DNA of 64,000 nucleotides. Origin: Aplectana chamaeleonis. Taxonomy: Eukaryota > Nematoda > Chromadorea > Rhabditida > Cosmocercidae. Location of the stretch: NCBI GenBank assembly GCA_029168955.1, contig JAPDOI010000418.1, positions 124,001-188,000 of the forward strand. Reading direction: 5' to 3'. The stretch's first letter is position 1; each line of letters opens with the position of its first letter. The notes beneath the pieces are model-generated. The model had not been told where the DNA came from. It did no database searches and saw only the letters and a list, made by a program, of their open reading frames with translations. Below are positions 1 through 9,330 of the stretch, piece by piece. Position numbers and translations under genes: made by a program.

Positions 1-618
1 GGGGCAAAGGCGGCGTTCATCGTGGCGAGGTATTTTGTTGGTCGTCGACTCATCTTAGCACAAATTCTGCCCTCTGTGCTTTTCAGACTCAATATGGGAT
101 ACCGCGTCTCGTATCTTAGACTCCTTCGGAAGTTCGAGGCTGCTCAGTCCTTCCTGCTATTTTTCCGTCGATTCGTTCCCAATAGGCACCTCTCCAATGT
201 CCTGTGTGTTGTTCTCAGGGCAACAGCAGTCCCTATGGTGTGGGCCCACGTCAGGGTACCATAGCAGAATGCGAGTAGCACCGAAGGGTCAAACAGGTGA
301 GCACGCAGCTTGCTATCCTGGATCTCGTTGGTCACTCGGATTAAGCCCATCGCTGTCCACGCTGCTCTTCTTCGTCGGTCAATCTCCTGAGACATGTCGT
401 TTTTCATGTTGAGTTTTCATATTAGGTAGACATTGCTATCGCCTAGATTCACTTCGTTTTCTTCCACGTAGATTGGTCCGCCGTCGCACCATTTGTTGGC
501 CATCTTCTGGGTCTTCCCCTTCTACATTGTCGAACCAATCGCGCTGCCCACGCTATTCACTTTATTCAGCACTTTGTTCATCTCTTGAGTGCTGCCACTG
601 TTGAGCACAATATCGTCT
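1..618 (-). pseudogene. RTE-type LINE reverse transcriptase, C-terminal half (broken)
   Basis: Read on the minus strand from about 618 down, the translation starts at the catalytic motif (VDDIVL, degenerate from ADDIVL). It continues through QEMNKVLNKVNSVGSAIG, KTQKMANKWCDGGPI and EVNLGDS, then MKNDMSQEIDRRRRAAW and KLRAHLFDPSVL. These are typical of the post-catalytic region of RTE-clade non-LTR retrotransposons. Several in-frame stops break it, including before KGKTQKM and before KLNMKNDM. The element's upstream half is found at 9035-9195, so this copy was split by the insertion in between. The window edge cuts its 3' end. Non-functional; family call confident, exact element name unknown. 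Confidence 0.8.
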
Positions 619-771
619 ACGGCAGAATACTGCTATCTCGGAGCCTCATTGCTGATCGAAAGGTTTATTGTGAGGCTTCAAACAATCTGCAAAAGTTCCA
701 AAAAGGTTTATCGCGAAAATGTGTTCAAAATTCGCAAAAAACTCCTTCTCAAAACTTCGCTTCCGGTAAGC

Positions 772-796
772 TTTCTGTGCTTCGCACCTTCTTCAG
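772..796 (-). ncRNA. Hammerhead-ribozyme-like core A
   Basis: On the minus strand CTGAAGA (796-790) is followed by a GTGC-GAA-GCAC hairpin and GAAA (775-772). This matches the hammerhead core CUGANGA - stem II - GAAA. It sits about 190 nt downstream of the PLE C-terminal remnant on the same strand. PLEs are known to carry hammerhead motifs in their terminal repeats. Stem I and stem III were not convincingly folded and an extra unpaired A lies beside stem II, so activity is uncertain. Confidence 0.4.
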
Positions 797-985
797 ATCT
801 GAAATACATAGATTACTGCTGCACTGGAATCCAATTGACAACAAACTGGCCTGGTCTGTCGTACTCTGTGGTTAGACCACGACTACGAATAAACGGAGTC
901 CCACCCTTCATGCATCCTTAAATACTTAGAGACGCCGTGGGGCATCATGGAGAGGTATTACAGTAACCGAGAGCGGTTCACATTA

Positions 986-1252
986 TCATGCAATGATCTG
1001 GAGCACTTCACTTAATTCGCCTCGGTTGTTTATTTCCGGGGATGACCGCTTAATCTGAATTGCCTCTAATATTTTCCTTTCTATCGTGTTTCCAACTGCG
1101 CGGTGCAACACTGAAATAGACAGCCCGGGTATTTCCGGGGATAACCGCTTAATCTCAATTGCCTCTAATATTTTCCTTTCTATCGTGTTTCCAACTGAGC
1201 GGTGCAACACTGAAATGCACACGAAACGCCTTTCGTAACTTGACCATGACAA
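986..1252 (-). pseudogene. Penelope-like element C-terminus (two partial copies)
   Basis: The minus-strand frame contains VLHRSVGNTIERKILEAIEI then KRLSPEIPG, then a near repeat VLHRAVGNTIERKILEAI and IKRSSPEINNRGELSEVLQ, ending IIA-stop. The string IKRLSPEINNRDE recurs at the end of the PLE at 41.0-41.6 kb and at 7.74-7.81 kb, which identifies it as the tail of the PLE protein downstream of the GIY-YIG endonuclease. The tandem pair suggests a template jump or partial duplication. No complete protein is present. Confidence 0.65.
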
Positions 1253-1830
1253 AGGACAGAGTCTGCACGTTTAGGTCGGAGGAAGTGGACTCCATGGTGG
1301 GCCGTATTCTAAGCGATAATGGTTATAATCACGCACGTACAAACTCATGGAGACCCTACAATACGCCGGACGGTGTTGCTTTGACTATGCCATACGTCAA
1401 CGAGCTTGTGGCACATGGAGTGAACAGTGTCGTGAAAAACGCATCGCTGCCTGTACGGCTCATGTTTCGTCCACCTCCTAACCTGAAAAGCATACTCACC
1501 TTTTCAAGGCCTTACGAAGATAGATGTGGGAGACGGGAGTGTGGTTACTGCACGGATAACAAAATTTGCCAATTAACTGGAACAGTTTACCTGATAGAGT
1601 GCCGAGGCTGTGGAGAAAAGTACGTGGGCGAAACAGGTAGGCCCTTACACAAACGGTTGGATGAACATCGTAGGGCCCTGAGAAACCCAGCTTCATATCC
1701 AACTAACAGCTTTGCAAGGCATAGGACGCCTAAGCATCTTCAGGAAACTCCCCCGGGCTGTTTATTTCAGTGTTGCACCGCTCAGTTGGAAACACGTTAG
1801 AAAGGAAAATATCAGAGACAATTGAGATTC
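1243..1830 (+). pseudogene. Penelope-like element GIY-YIG endonuclease fragment
   Basis: The plus-strand frame encodes a Cys-rich segment (RCGRRECGYC) followed by a GIY-YIG-type core: GTVYLIECRGCGEKYVGET then LHKRLDEHRRAL and NPASYPTNSFARH. This matches the C-terminal nuclease of Penelope-like retroelements, and a close relative lies at 41.0-41.5 kb. The tail (LHRSVGNTLERK) is present but out of frame after about 1735, so it is frameshifted. It then runs into the foldback element at 1827. No reverse transcriptase domain is seen upstream, so the copy is 5'-truncated. Confidence 0.75.
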
Positions 1831-2260
1831 TGTAAAAAAGGGGTCTCCCAAGCAAAAGTGGTTTGGTTCGCGTTACAAACGTTTCAACAAAAAGGGAACA
1901 ATAGGGAAGTGGAATGAGGAGAGTGTACAAAAAATGAACAATATCCTCTAAAAACTCTTTTCTTGGTCGAAACTTCTAAAGAGCGGAAACAAACCGTTGC
2001 GGTTCTGTATGAGGAAGTGATATATAAATATTTTATCGGCACTCACATAATCAAAGTCCTTTATGCAGCCAAAAGCGCTTCCTCATAGAGAACCGCAACG
2101 GTTTGTTTCCGCTCTTTAGAAGTTTCGACCAAGAAAGAGTTTTTAGAGGATATTGTTCATTTTGTACACTCTCTCATTCCACTTCCCTATTGTTCCCTTT
2201 GTTGAAACGTTTGTAACGCGAACCAAACCACTTTTGCTTGGGAGACCCCTTTTACAGAAT
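1827..2260. mobile_element. Foldback element with ~190-bp inverted arms
   Basis: The arms 1827-2017 and 2078-2260 are nearly perfect inverted copies, beginning ATTCTGTAAAA and ending TTTTACAGAAT, around a ~60-bp AT-rich spacer. There is no coding capacity. It is a MITE or foldback element; no clear target duplication was found. Confidence 0.75.
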
Positions 2261-2384
2261 TGTTCACTTTTTCTTGATATTACGCAGTAATATCCCATGC
2301 AAGAATTTCGAAAAACCTCTTCATCTCCCCGTTATATCAGTCCTCTTTCTGTGATCACAAGAATCAATGACCCAACCTGTTATA

Positions 2385-2640
2385 AAACTATCTCAGAAAA
2401 ATCACCCGATGTGGCTTGCGCGACCGATGTTCACATGATATAAGCTAATAAATGAGTGATATCCATGATATCGTTTTACATAATTCATTCATGTTGATCG
2501 CGTCAGCCACAGCTGGCTACAACGGGTGTTATTTGCAACCTTCATGTTTTTCATACGTATCGAACGGGTCGGCCACGGTGATTCTCTCAACCAACTCTGA
2601 CAGGGCCTTAGGCCCCGGTGATAGTTAGTCGCTCAGACGT
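2385..2640. repeat. Dispersed non-autonomous repeat, copy 1
   Basis: This stretch, with the marker strings CACCCGATGTGGC, GATATCCATGATATC and AACCAACTCTGACAGGGCC, matches 39768-40050 in inverted orientation. A shorter end (AAGGCCCGGTAATAGTTGGC) recurs near 25110. No coding sequence is seen. Confidence 0.6.
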
Positions 2641-3339
2641 AGCCAGCCCGGTCGATAATCATGAAAGCCTGCTGGCCTACAGCGGGATGCAGAATCTGCC
2701 CGCAGTTCTTCGCTTGCGAATGAAACTACATAACTCAAAATCTGCACAGTCAGAAACTACCTTCCATTCCATTTGAACACTTTCACATTAGTGGAACAAA
2801 GCAGTTTTCCATACTCATTATTTCGTTTCCTCCGCCCCATTCCTTCGCAGAACAGCCGCTTCGATTCCATGAATTTGATATGAAAAAGCTCTGCTGAGCT
2901 GCGAATGGAGATAGCTCTAACAATTTGTTTTTGAATTTAGATGCTGATAAACAACTACCATTTATTGCAGAAAAAACCAGTAGGCTGGTGAAGAAGATAG
3001 AGGGAGCACTCAAAATGGGATTGTGTGAATGGCCTCAGCGCGTTACGAAACAGAAGAGCAGCCTGGCGACATGACCTACATAATATCTCAAGCTTTCTGC
3101 ACGCTATGCTTGTCATCAGCACACTTTTAGAAAAGTTTTCAAGGTGTTCTCGGACTCCTTCGCAAATTCCGATGCATCCAGCACACTATCTCAGACGGCT
3201 AGCGCAAAGCTCAAAACTCTTGCTCATTCTTTTGGGTAACCTGCACAATTTTCCGGATGACCAGTGACGGGTCCGGGACTCCTAATCACTCTACGGGGTT
3301 TCCTTCACAATTTCTCGGATGACCAGCAATCGGTCCCGA
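2641..3339. other. No gene recognised; degenerate lead-in to the satellite
   Basis: There is no supported coding region. From about 3230 two degenerate ~80-bp direct copies (CACAATTTTCCGGATGACCAG and CACAATTTCTCGGATGACCAG) resemble decayed forms of the satellite unit that follows. Confidence 0.4.
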
Positions 3340-3489
3340 GCACCCGCCCACTCTCCGGGTTTCCACGACGTCCCGATGACGTCAGCAGAAGCTCGAACCA
3401 CTTTTCACGACGTCCCGATGACGTCTACAGAAGCCCGAAGCACTTTTCACGACGCCCTGCTGACGTCATCAGAAGCCCGAAGCACTTTT

Positions 3490-3695
3490 GGGACTATCAT
3501 AGACGGGGAGGGGGGCACCCACGATTCGCTCGTGAAAATGAATGGGAAACCTGACAAAAGATGTTCGATGCTGCTATCAATCATTGTTGTTGATGAAGTT
3601 CTGTAGAAATACTTGGATTGATAGCGTTACAGATCGGTCGTTCATTCCATTTCTGACTTTAATCTTGAGTGCCCCCCCCCGTCTAGGATAGTCCC
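3490..3695. repeat. Satellite spacer module 1 with inverted ends
   Basis: It starts GGGACTATCATAGACGGGG and ends CCCCGTCTAGGATAGTCCC, so the ends are inverted copies next to G-run and C-run tracts. It interrupts the 42-bp array. The interior is nearly identical to the modules at 5556-5760 and 6486-6692. Confidence 0.75.
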
Positions 3696-5555
3696 GCACT
3701 TTTCAAGACGTCCCGATGACGTCATCAGACGCCCGAGGCACTTTTGACGACGTCCTGATGACGTCTTCAGGAGCCCGAAGCAGCACTTTTCACGACGTCC
3801 CGATGACGTCATCAGAAGCCTGAAGCACTTTTCAAGACGTCCCGATGACGTCATCGGAAGCCCGAAGCACTTTTCACGACGCCCCGCTGACGTCATCAGA
3901 AGCCCGAAGCACTTCTGACGATGTCGTGATGACGTCCTCAGGAGCCCGAAGCACTTTTCACGACGTCCCAATGACGTCATCAGAATCTCGAAGCACTTTT
4001 CACGACGTCCCGATAACGTCATCAAAAGCCCGAAGCTCTTCTGACGATGTCATGATGACGTCCTCAGGAGCCCGAAGCACTTTTCACGACGTCCCGATGA
4101 CGTCATCAGAAGCCCGAAGCACTTCTGACGATGTCATGATGACGTCCTCAGGAGCCCGAAGCACTTTTCACGACGTCCCGATGACGTCATCAGAAGCCCG
4201 AAGCACTTCTGACGATGTCGTGATGACGTCACCAGGAGCCCGAAGCACTTTTCACGACGTCCCAACGACGTCATCAGAATCCCGAAGCACTTTTCACGAC
4301 GTCCCGATGACGTCATCAGAAGCCCGAAGCACTTTTCACGACGTCCCGATGACGTCATCAGAAGCCCGAAGCACTTTTCACGACGCCCCGCTGACGTCAT
4401 CAGAAGCCCGAAGCACTTCTGACGATGTCGTGATGACGTCCTCAGGAGCCCGAAGCACTTTTCACGACGTCCCAATGACGTCATCAGAATCTCGAAGCAC
4501 TTTTCACGACGTCCCGATAACGTCATCAAAAGCCCGAAGCACTTCTGACGATGTCATGATGACGTCCTCAGGAGCCCGAAGCACTTTTCACGACGTCCCG
4601 ATGACGTCATCAGAAGCCCGAAGCACTTCTGACGATGTCATGATGACGTCCTCAGGAGCCCGAAGCACTTTTCACGACGCCCCGCTGACGTCATCAGAAG
4701 CCCGAAGCACTTCTGACGATGTCGTGATGACGTCCTCAGGAGCCCGAAGCACTTTTCACGACGTCCCAATGACGTCATCAGAATCTCGAAGCACTTTTCA
4801 CGACGTCCCGATAACGTCATCAAAAGCCCGAAGCACTTCTGACGATGTCATGATGACGTCCTCAGGAGCCCGAAGCACTTTTCACGACGTCCCGATGACG
4901 TCATCAGAATCCCGAAGCACTTCTGACGATGTCAGCGATGACGTCCTCAGGAGCCCGAAGCACTTTTCACGACGTCCCGATGACGTCATCAGAAGCCCGA
5001 AGCACTTCTGACGATGTCGTGATGACGTCACCAGGAGCCCGAAGCACTTTTCACGACGTCCCAATGACGTCATCAGAATCCCGAAGCACTTTTCACGACG
5101 TCCCGATGACGTCATCAGAAGCCCGAAGCACTTTTCACGACGCCCCGCTGACGTCATCAGAAGCCCGAATCACTTCTGTCGATGTCGTGATGACGTCCTC
5201 AGGAGCCCGAAGCACTTTTCACGACGCCCCGCTGACGTCATCAGAAGCCCGAAGCACTTCTGACGATGTTGTGATGACGTCACCAGGAGCCCGAAGCACT
5301 TTTCACGACGTGCCAATGACGTCATCAGAATCCCGAAGCACTTTTCACGACGTCCCGATAACGTCATCAGAAGCCCGAAGCACTTCTGACGATGCCATGA
5401 TAACGTCCTCAGGAGCCCGAAGCACTTTTCACGACGTCCCAATGACGTCATCAGAAGCCCGAAGCACTTTTCACGACGTCACGATGACGTCTACAGAAGC
5501 CCGAAGCACTTTTCACGACGCCCCGCTGACGTCATCAGAAGCCCGAAGCATTTTT

Positions 5556-5760
5556 GGGACTATCATAGACGGGGAGGGGGGCACCAACGATTCGCTCGTG
5601 AAAATGAATGGGAAACCTGACAAAAGATGTTCGATGCTGCTATCAATCATTGTTGTTGATGAAGTTCTGTAGGAATACTTCGATTGATAGCGTTACAGAT
5701 CGGTCGTTCATTCCATTTCTGACTTTAATCTTGAGTGCCCCCCCCGTCTAGGATAGTCCC
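5556..5760. repeat. Satellite spacer module 2 with inverted ends
   Basis: Same module as 3490-3695, with a few substitutions and different homopolymer lengths. It is flanked on both sides by 42-bp units. Confidence 0.75.
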
Positions 5761-6485
5761 GCACTTTTCAAGACGTCCCGATGACGTCATCAGACGCCCG
5801 AAGCACTTTTGACGACGTCCTGATGACGTCTTCAGGAGCCCGAAGCAGCACTTTTCACGACGTCCCGATGACGTCATCAGAAGCCTGAAGCACTTTTCAA
5901 GACGTCCCGATGACGTCATCAGAAGCCCGAAGCACTTTTCACGACGCCCCGCTGACGTCATCAGAAGCCCGAAGCACTTCTGACGATGTCATGATGACGT
6001 CCTCAGGAGCCCGAAGCACTTTTCACGACGTCCCAATGACGTCATCAGAATCTCGAAGCACTTTTCACGACGTCCCGATAACGTCATCAAAAGCCCGAAG
6101 CACTTCTGACGATGTCATGATGACGTCCTCAGGAGCCCGAAGCACTTTTCACGACGTCCCGATGACGTCATCAGAAGCCCGAAGCACTTCTGACGATGTC
6201 GTGATGACGTCACCAGGAGCCCGAAGCACTTTTCACGACGTCCCAATGACGTCATCAGAATCCCGAAGCACTTTTCACGACGTCCCGATAACGTCATCAG
6301 AAGCCCGAAGCACTTCTGACGATGTCATGATAACGTCCTCAGGAGCCCGAAGCACTTTTCATGACGTCCCGATGACGTCATCAGAAGCCCGAAGCATTCC
6401 TGACGATGTCATGATGACGTCCTCAGGAGCCCGAAGCACTTTTCACGACGCCCCGCTGACGTCATCAGAAGCCCGAAGCATTTTT

Positions 6486-6692
6486 GGGACTATCATAGAC
6501 GGGGAGGGGGGCACCCACGATTCGCTCGTGAAAATGAATGGAAAACCTGACAAAAGATGTTTGATGCTGCTATCAATCATTGTTGTTGATGAAGTTCTGT
6601 AGAAATACTTCGATTGATAGCGTTACAGATCGGTCGTTCATTCCATTTCTGACTTTAATCTTGAGTGCCCCCCCCCCGTCTAGGATAGTCCC
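6486..6692. repeat. Satellite spacer module 3 with inverted ends
   Basis: Third copy of the module. The interval between modules 2 and 3 is shorter than that between 1 and 2, so the higher-order unit has changed length by unequal exchange or replication slippage. Confidence 0.75.
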
Positions 6693-7477
6693 GTACTTTT
6701 CAAGACGTCCCGATGGCGTAATCAGCAGCCCGAAGCACTTCTGACGATGTCGTGATGACGTCCTCAGGAGCCCGAAGAACTTTTGACGACGTCCTGATGA
6801 CGTCTTCAGGAGCCCGAAGCACTTTTCACGACGTCCCAATGACGTCATCAGAATCCCGAAGCACTTTTCACGACGTCCCAATGACGTCATCAGAAGCCCG
6901 AAGCACTTCTGACGATGTCGTGATGACGTCCTCAGGAGCCCGAAGCACTTTTCACGACGTCCTGATGACGTCTTCAGGAGCCCGAAGCACTTTTCACGAC
7001 GTCCCAATGACGTCATCAGAATCCCGAAGCACTTTTCACGACGTCCCGATGACGTCATCAGAAGCCCGAAGCACTTTTCACGACGTCCCAATGACGTCAT
7101 CAGAAGCCCGAAGCACTTCTGACGATGTCGTGATGACGTCCTCAGGAGCCCGAAGCACTTTTCGCGATGTCCAGATGACGTCATCAGAAGCCCGAAGCAC
7201 TTTTCACGACGTCACGATGACGTCTTCAGAAGCCCGAAGCACTTCTGACGATGTCGTGATGACGTCCTCAGGAGCCCGAAGCACTTTTCGCGATGTCCAG
7301 ATGACGTCATCAGAAGCCCGAAGCACTTTTCATGACGTCCCGATGATGCCATCAGAATCCCCACTCACCTACAAATCGATCACTTACCAGCCTACGCACC
7401 CCCTACCAACTTACCTGTCTGCCAAGCTGATTGCCTTCGACCATTGGCAGTGGCTATTAGCAGTGAGAACTGAAAAG

Positions 7478-7546
7478 CGTGACGGCCCACGGCCTACGGC
7501 CCACGGCCTACGGCCTACGGCCTACGGCTCACGGCCTACGGCGCAC
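7478..7546. repeat. Short tandem repeat, CGGCCTACGG-type
   Basis: Six or so imperfect repeats of ACGGCCTACGGC and ACGGCCCACGGC in tandem, just after the satellite. No function is evident. Confidence 0.7.
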
Positions 7547-7737
7547 ACCATGAAATTTCCTTAAGCTTTCGGGCTCACAACTTTGTTATTTGTGAACCAA
7601 TTTTGTTGAAATTCGGACAGCAGGTGTATTCTGGACCCCTTCGCTTATATCCAGAAGGGAATCTTCAGAAATTTTGTTTCAAAGATTCTATAAACTATTT
7701 TATAAAAATCAAAGTGATCACAAGGCCTAGGCAAAAC

Positions 7738-7808
7738 CAAACCTCTCCAGCCGCTTCGCGGCTGGAGCGATTAAGCGGTTATCCCCGGAAATAAACAACC
7801 GAGACGAA
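7738..7808 (+). pseudogene. Penelope-like element C-terminal remnant (right arm)
   Basis: One plus frame gives AIKRLSPEINNRDEL, the conserved PLE tail. The right-arm remnant is then interrupted by the TTAA element starting at 7813, and its last codons (GAAGTGCTCC, as in the left arm) resume after 8365. It mirrors the remnant at 986-1252 in the opposite orientation. Confidence 0.6.
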
Positions 7809-7812
7809 TTAA

Positions 7813-8361
7813 AGGCAGTGGTCGCGATCAAATATGCTTGTCGTCTTTTTCTCTCTAAACCCTTTTCTGGGTCTCGAGTAATAAGACCTATAAGAAAAAT
7901 CGCAAAAAAAAACCGCTGTTTTGAGCCAAATTTGAAGCCTGAACTTTCTCGTCTTTTGATTCTGGACGAGCCCACTCCACATCATCGGCATCGATGACCT
8001 CTTATATCAAGAGCATCAGCTGGCTTGAAATTGAATTTCAGTCAATGAACCTTCGGATTGATGTACACATCTAGTCAAGAAAATTGATTGGAGTGCTTTC
8101 TTTCATTGCTCAACTGGTATTATTAGGTAAATTTGCATTTATTTCTTCCTCTGAATGTCGATAATTTTTGACTGCTCGGCATGAGACGGCGTTGTTTTTG
8201 GTCGACGCTGTGCACGTGTGCACGAAATGGCATTTTTTGGCCTAGAATCTCTATTTATAGCCCGTTTTTCACCGCGCTACCTTCATAGTTTTTCAGCTGC
8301 TTTTGATCTGAGCTGATTTTTGTAATTTTTTCGATAAAGTTTTTCATCGTGACTACTGCCT
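7813..8361. mobile_element. TTAA-target (piggyBac-type) non-autonomous element
   Basis: It starts AGGCAGTGGTCGCGATC and ends CGTGACTACTGCCT, giving short inverted termini, and is flanked by TTAA at 7809-7812 and 8362-8365. The homologous left PLE arm has the uninterrupted site GAATTAAGTGAAGTGCTCC around 1012-1015. The filled and empty sites can therefore be compared directly, and the duplication is exactly TTAA. The 549-bp interior has no transposase. Related ends occur at many other places in the window. Confidence 0.8.
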
Positions 8362-8569
8362 TTAAATGAAGTGCTCCACATTGCATGATAACGCGAACCG
8401 CTTTCGGTGACTGTAATACCTCACCATGATGCCCCACTGCGTCTCTAAGTATTTAAGGACGCATGAAGGATGGGGCTCCGTTTATTCGTAGTCGCGGTCT
8501 AACCACAGAGTACGACAGAGCAGGCCCTTTTGCTGTTAAGTGGATTCCAGTGCAGCAGTAATCTATGTA

Positions 8570-8871
8570 TACTCTGTTTATCTTTAATTACACAAAAAAC
8601 GGTCCGCCAATAGTCCTCTAATGGGCCGGCTAGTACCCTAGTTTACGTCCACGACGCGTTCTCAGCAGACCCGGGTGTGCACAGTGGAAGGGTGGGTGGC
8701 CGAGTGACGGCATTGATGAATCGATCGCTGAATCCTGGGTGTGCACCAGCACACCCCGGTGCACACCCAGGTCTGCCGAGAACGCGTCGTGGACGTAAAC
8801 TACGGTACTAACCGGCCCATTAGAGGACTAATGGCGGACCGTTTTTTGTGAAATTAAAGATAAACAGAGTA
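8570..8871. mobile_element. TA-target inverted-repeat MITE
   Basis: It starts TACTCTGTTTATC and ends GATAAACAGAGTA, with inverted arms of about 120 bp and TA on both sides (8568-8569, 8872-8873). The matching left PLE arm carries the empty site with a single TA at 805-806. This is the pattern of Tc1/mariner-type transposition. Non-coding. Confidence 0.8.
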
Positions 8872-8881
8872 TATTTCAGGT

Positions 8882-8906
8882 CTGAAGAAGGTGCGAAGCA
8901 CAGAAA
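8882..8906 (+). ncRNA. Hammerhead-ribozyme-like core B
   Basis: CTGAAGA (8882-8888), a GTGC-GAA-GCAC hairpin and GAAA (8903-8906). It is the plus-strand counterpart of core A and lies downstream of the right-arm PLE tail; without the TA MITE between, the spacing would be about 195 nt, as on the left. Core residues fit CUGANGA...GAAA. Stems I and III are not established. Confidence 0.4.
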
Positions 8907-9024
8907 GCTTACCAGAAGCAAAGTTTTGAGAAGGAGTTTTCTGCGAATTTTTAACACATTTTCGCGATAAACCTTTTTGGAACTTTTGCAGATTGTTTGA
9001 AGCCTCACAATAAACCTTTCGAAA

Positions 9025-9195
9025 AATATCGTCTGCGAACCTTAGATTAGACAGCATCTTCCTATCGATATTTAATCCTTTCTCTTCCCAATCAAGTTTG
9101 CACATCGCGTGCTGTAGGGCAGTCGTGAAGAACTTCGGCAATATTGTGTCACCTTGCCTGACTCCTTTCTCGATTGAAATGCATATAGTTTGCGT
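9025..9195 (-). pseudogene. RTE-type LINE reverse transcriptase, upstream half
   Basis: The minus frame reads ISIEKGVRQGDTILPKFFTT, then LQHAMCKLDWEEKGLNID and LSNLRFADDI. These are the RT motif B region and the catalytic ADD motif of RTE-clade LINEs. The frame then runs into the PLE at the duplicated AATATCGTCT; the rest of the RT resumes at 618. On the upstream side homology stops at a short MITE (9198-9330). Confidence 0.8.
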
Positions 9196-9197
9196 TT

Positions 9198-9330
9198 TCG
9201 ATTTAGTCTGACGCATAGACCACGCGGCTGGCCGTGCGAGGTTGGCTGCCTCACTGGAGAGTGAAGTTTCGAATCGCACGGGGTGATCTACCGTCGCAGC
9301 CACGTCCATTGATCAGACTAAAATTATTAC
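9198..9330. mobile_element. ~130-bp MITE, TTTAGTCTGA termini, copy 1
   Basis: Inverted ends TTTAGTCTGACGCAT and GATCAGACTAAAA surround a GC-rich core (GGTTGGCTGCCTCACTGGAG). A second member lies at 34175-34304. Non-coding. Confidence 0.65.

Larger units (their letters stand above)
3340..7350. repeat. 42-bp tandem satellite with a TGACGTCA palindrome in each unit
   Basis: About 80 units of 42 bp, in two main variants. One contains CACGACGTCCCGATGACG then TCATCAGAAGCCCGAAGCAC; the other begins CTGACGATGTCGTGATGACG and carries a TCCTCAGGAGC core. They alternate in irregular higher-order blocks. Because the unit is a multiple of three and mostly stop-free, long open frames appear on both strands (TSSEARSTFHDVP-like and RREKCFGLLMTS-like), but these are repeat artefacts. 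Most units centre on the 14-bp palindrome TGATGACGTCATCA, which contains the consensus CRE/bZIP site. Three ~205-bp spacer modules divide the array. Confidence 0.9.
619..9024. mobile_element. Composite Penelope-like insertion with inverted arms, inside an RTE LINE
   Basis: The 10-mer AATATCGTCT occurs at 609-618 and again at 9025-9034, exactly where the RTE reading frame is interrupted, so it looks like the target-site duplication. The two ends of the insert are inverted copies of each other: about 655-1020 on the left matches 8366-9020 on the right read backwards. The right arm carries two extra insertions (7813-8361 and 8570-8871) that the left arm lacks. Each arm holds a PLE C-terminal coding remnant followed by a hammerhead-like core. 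Between the arms lie a GIY-YIG coding fragment, a foldback element and a ~4 kb satellite. PLEs are known for complex tandem or inverted terminal structures. That the whole interval arrived as one event is an inference. Confidence 0.6.

Noticed and set aside
585..921. Plus-strand frames of 96-110 codons as genes
   Set aside because: The same DNA is the non-coding PLE arm carrying the hammerhead-like core, repeated in inverse at 8.4-9.0 kb.
3340..7350. CRISPR-like array
   Set aside because: Units are contiguous 42-mers without unique spacers, and the genome context is eukaryotic.
3845..7564. Open frames of up to 388 codons on both strands in the 42-bp satellite
   Set aside because: The unit length is a multiple of three and stop-free; both strands are open, the start positions are arbitrary, and the spacer modules interrupt without splice signals.
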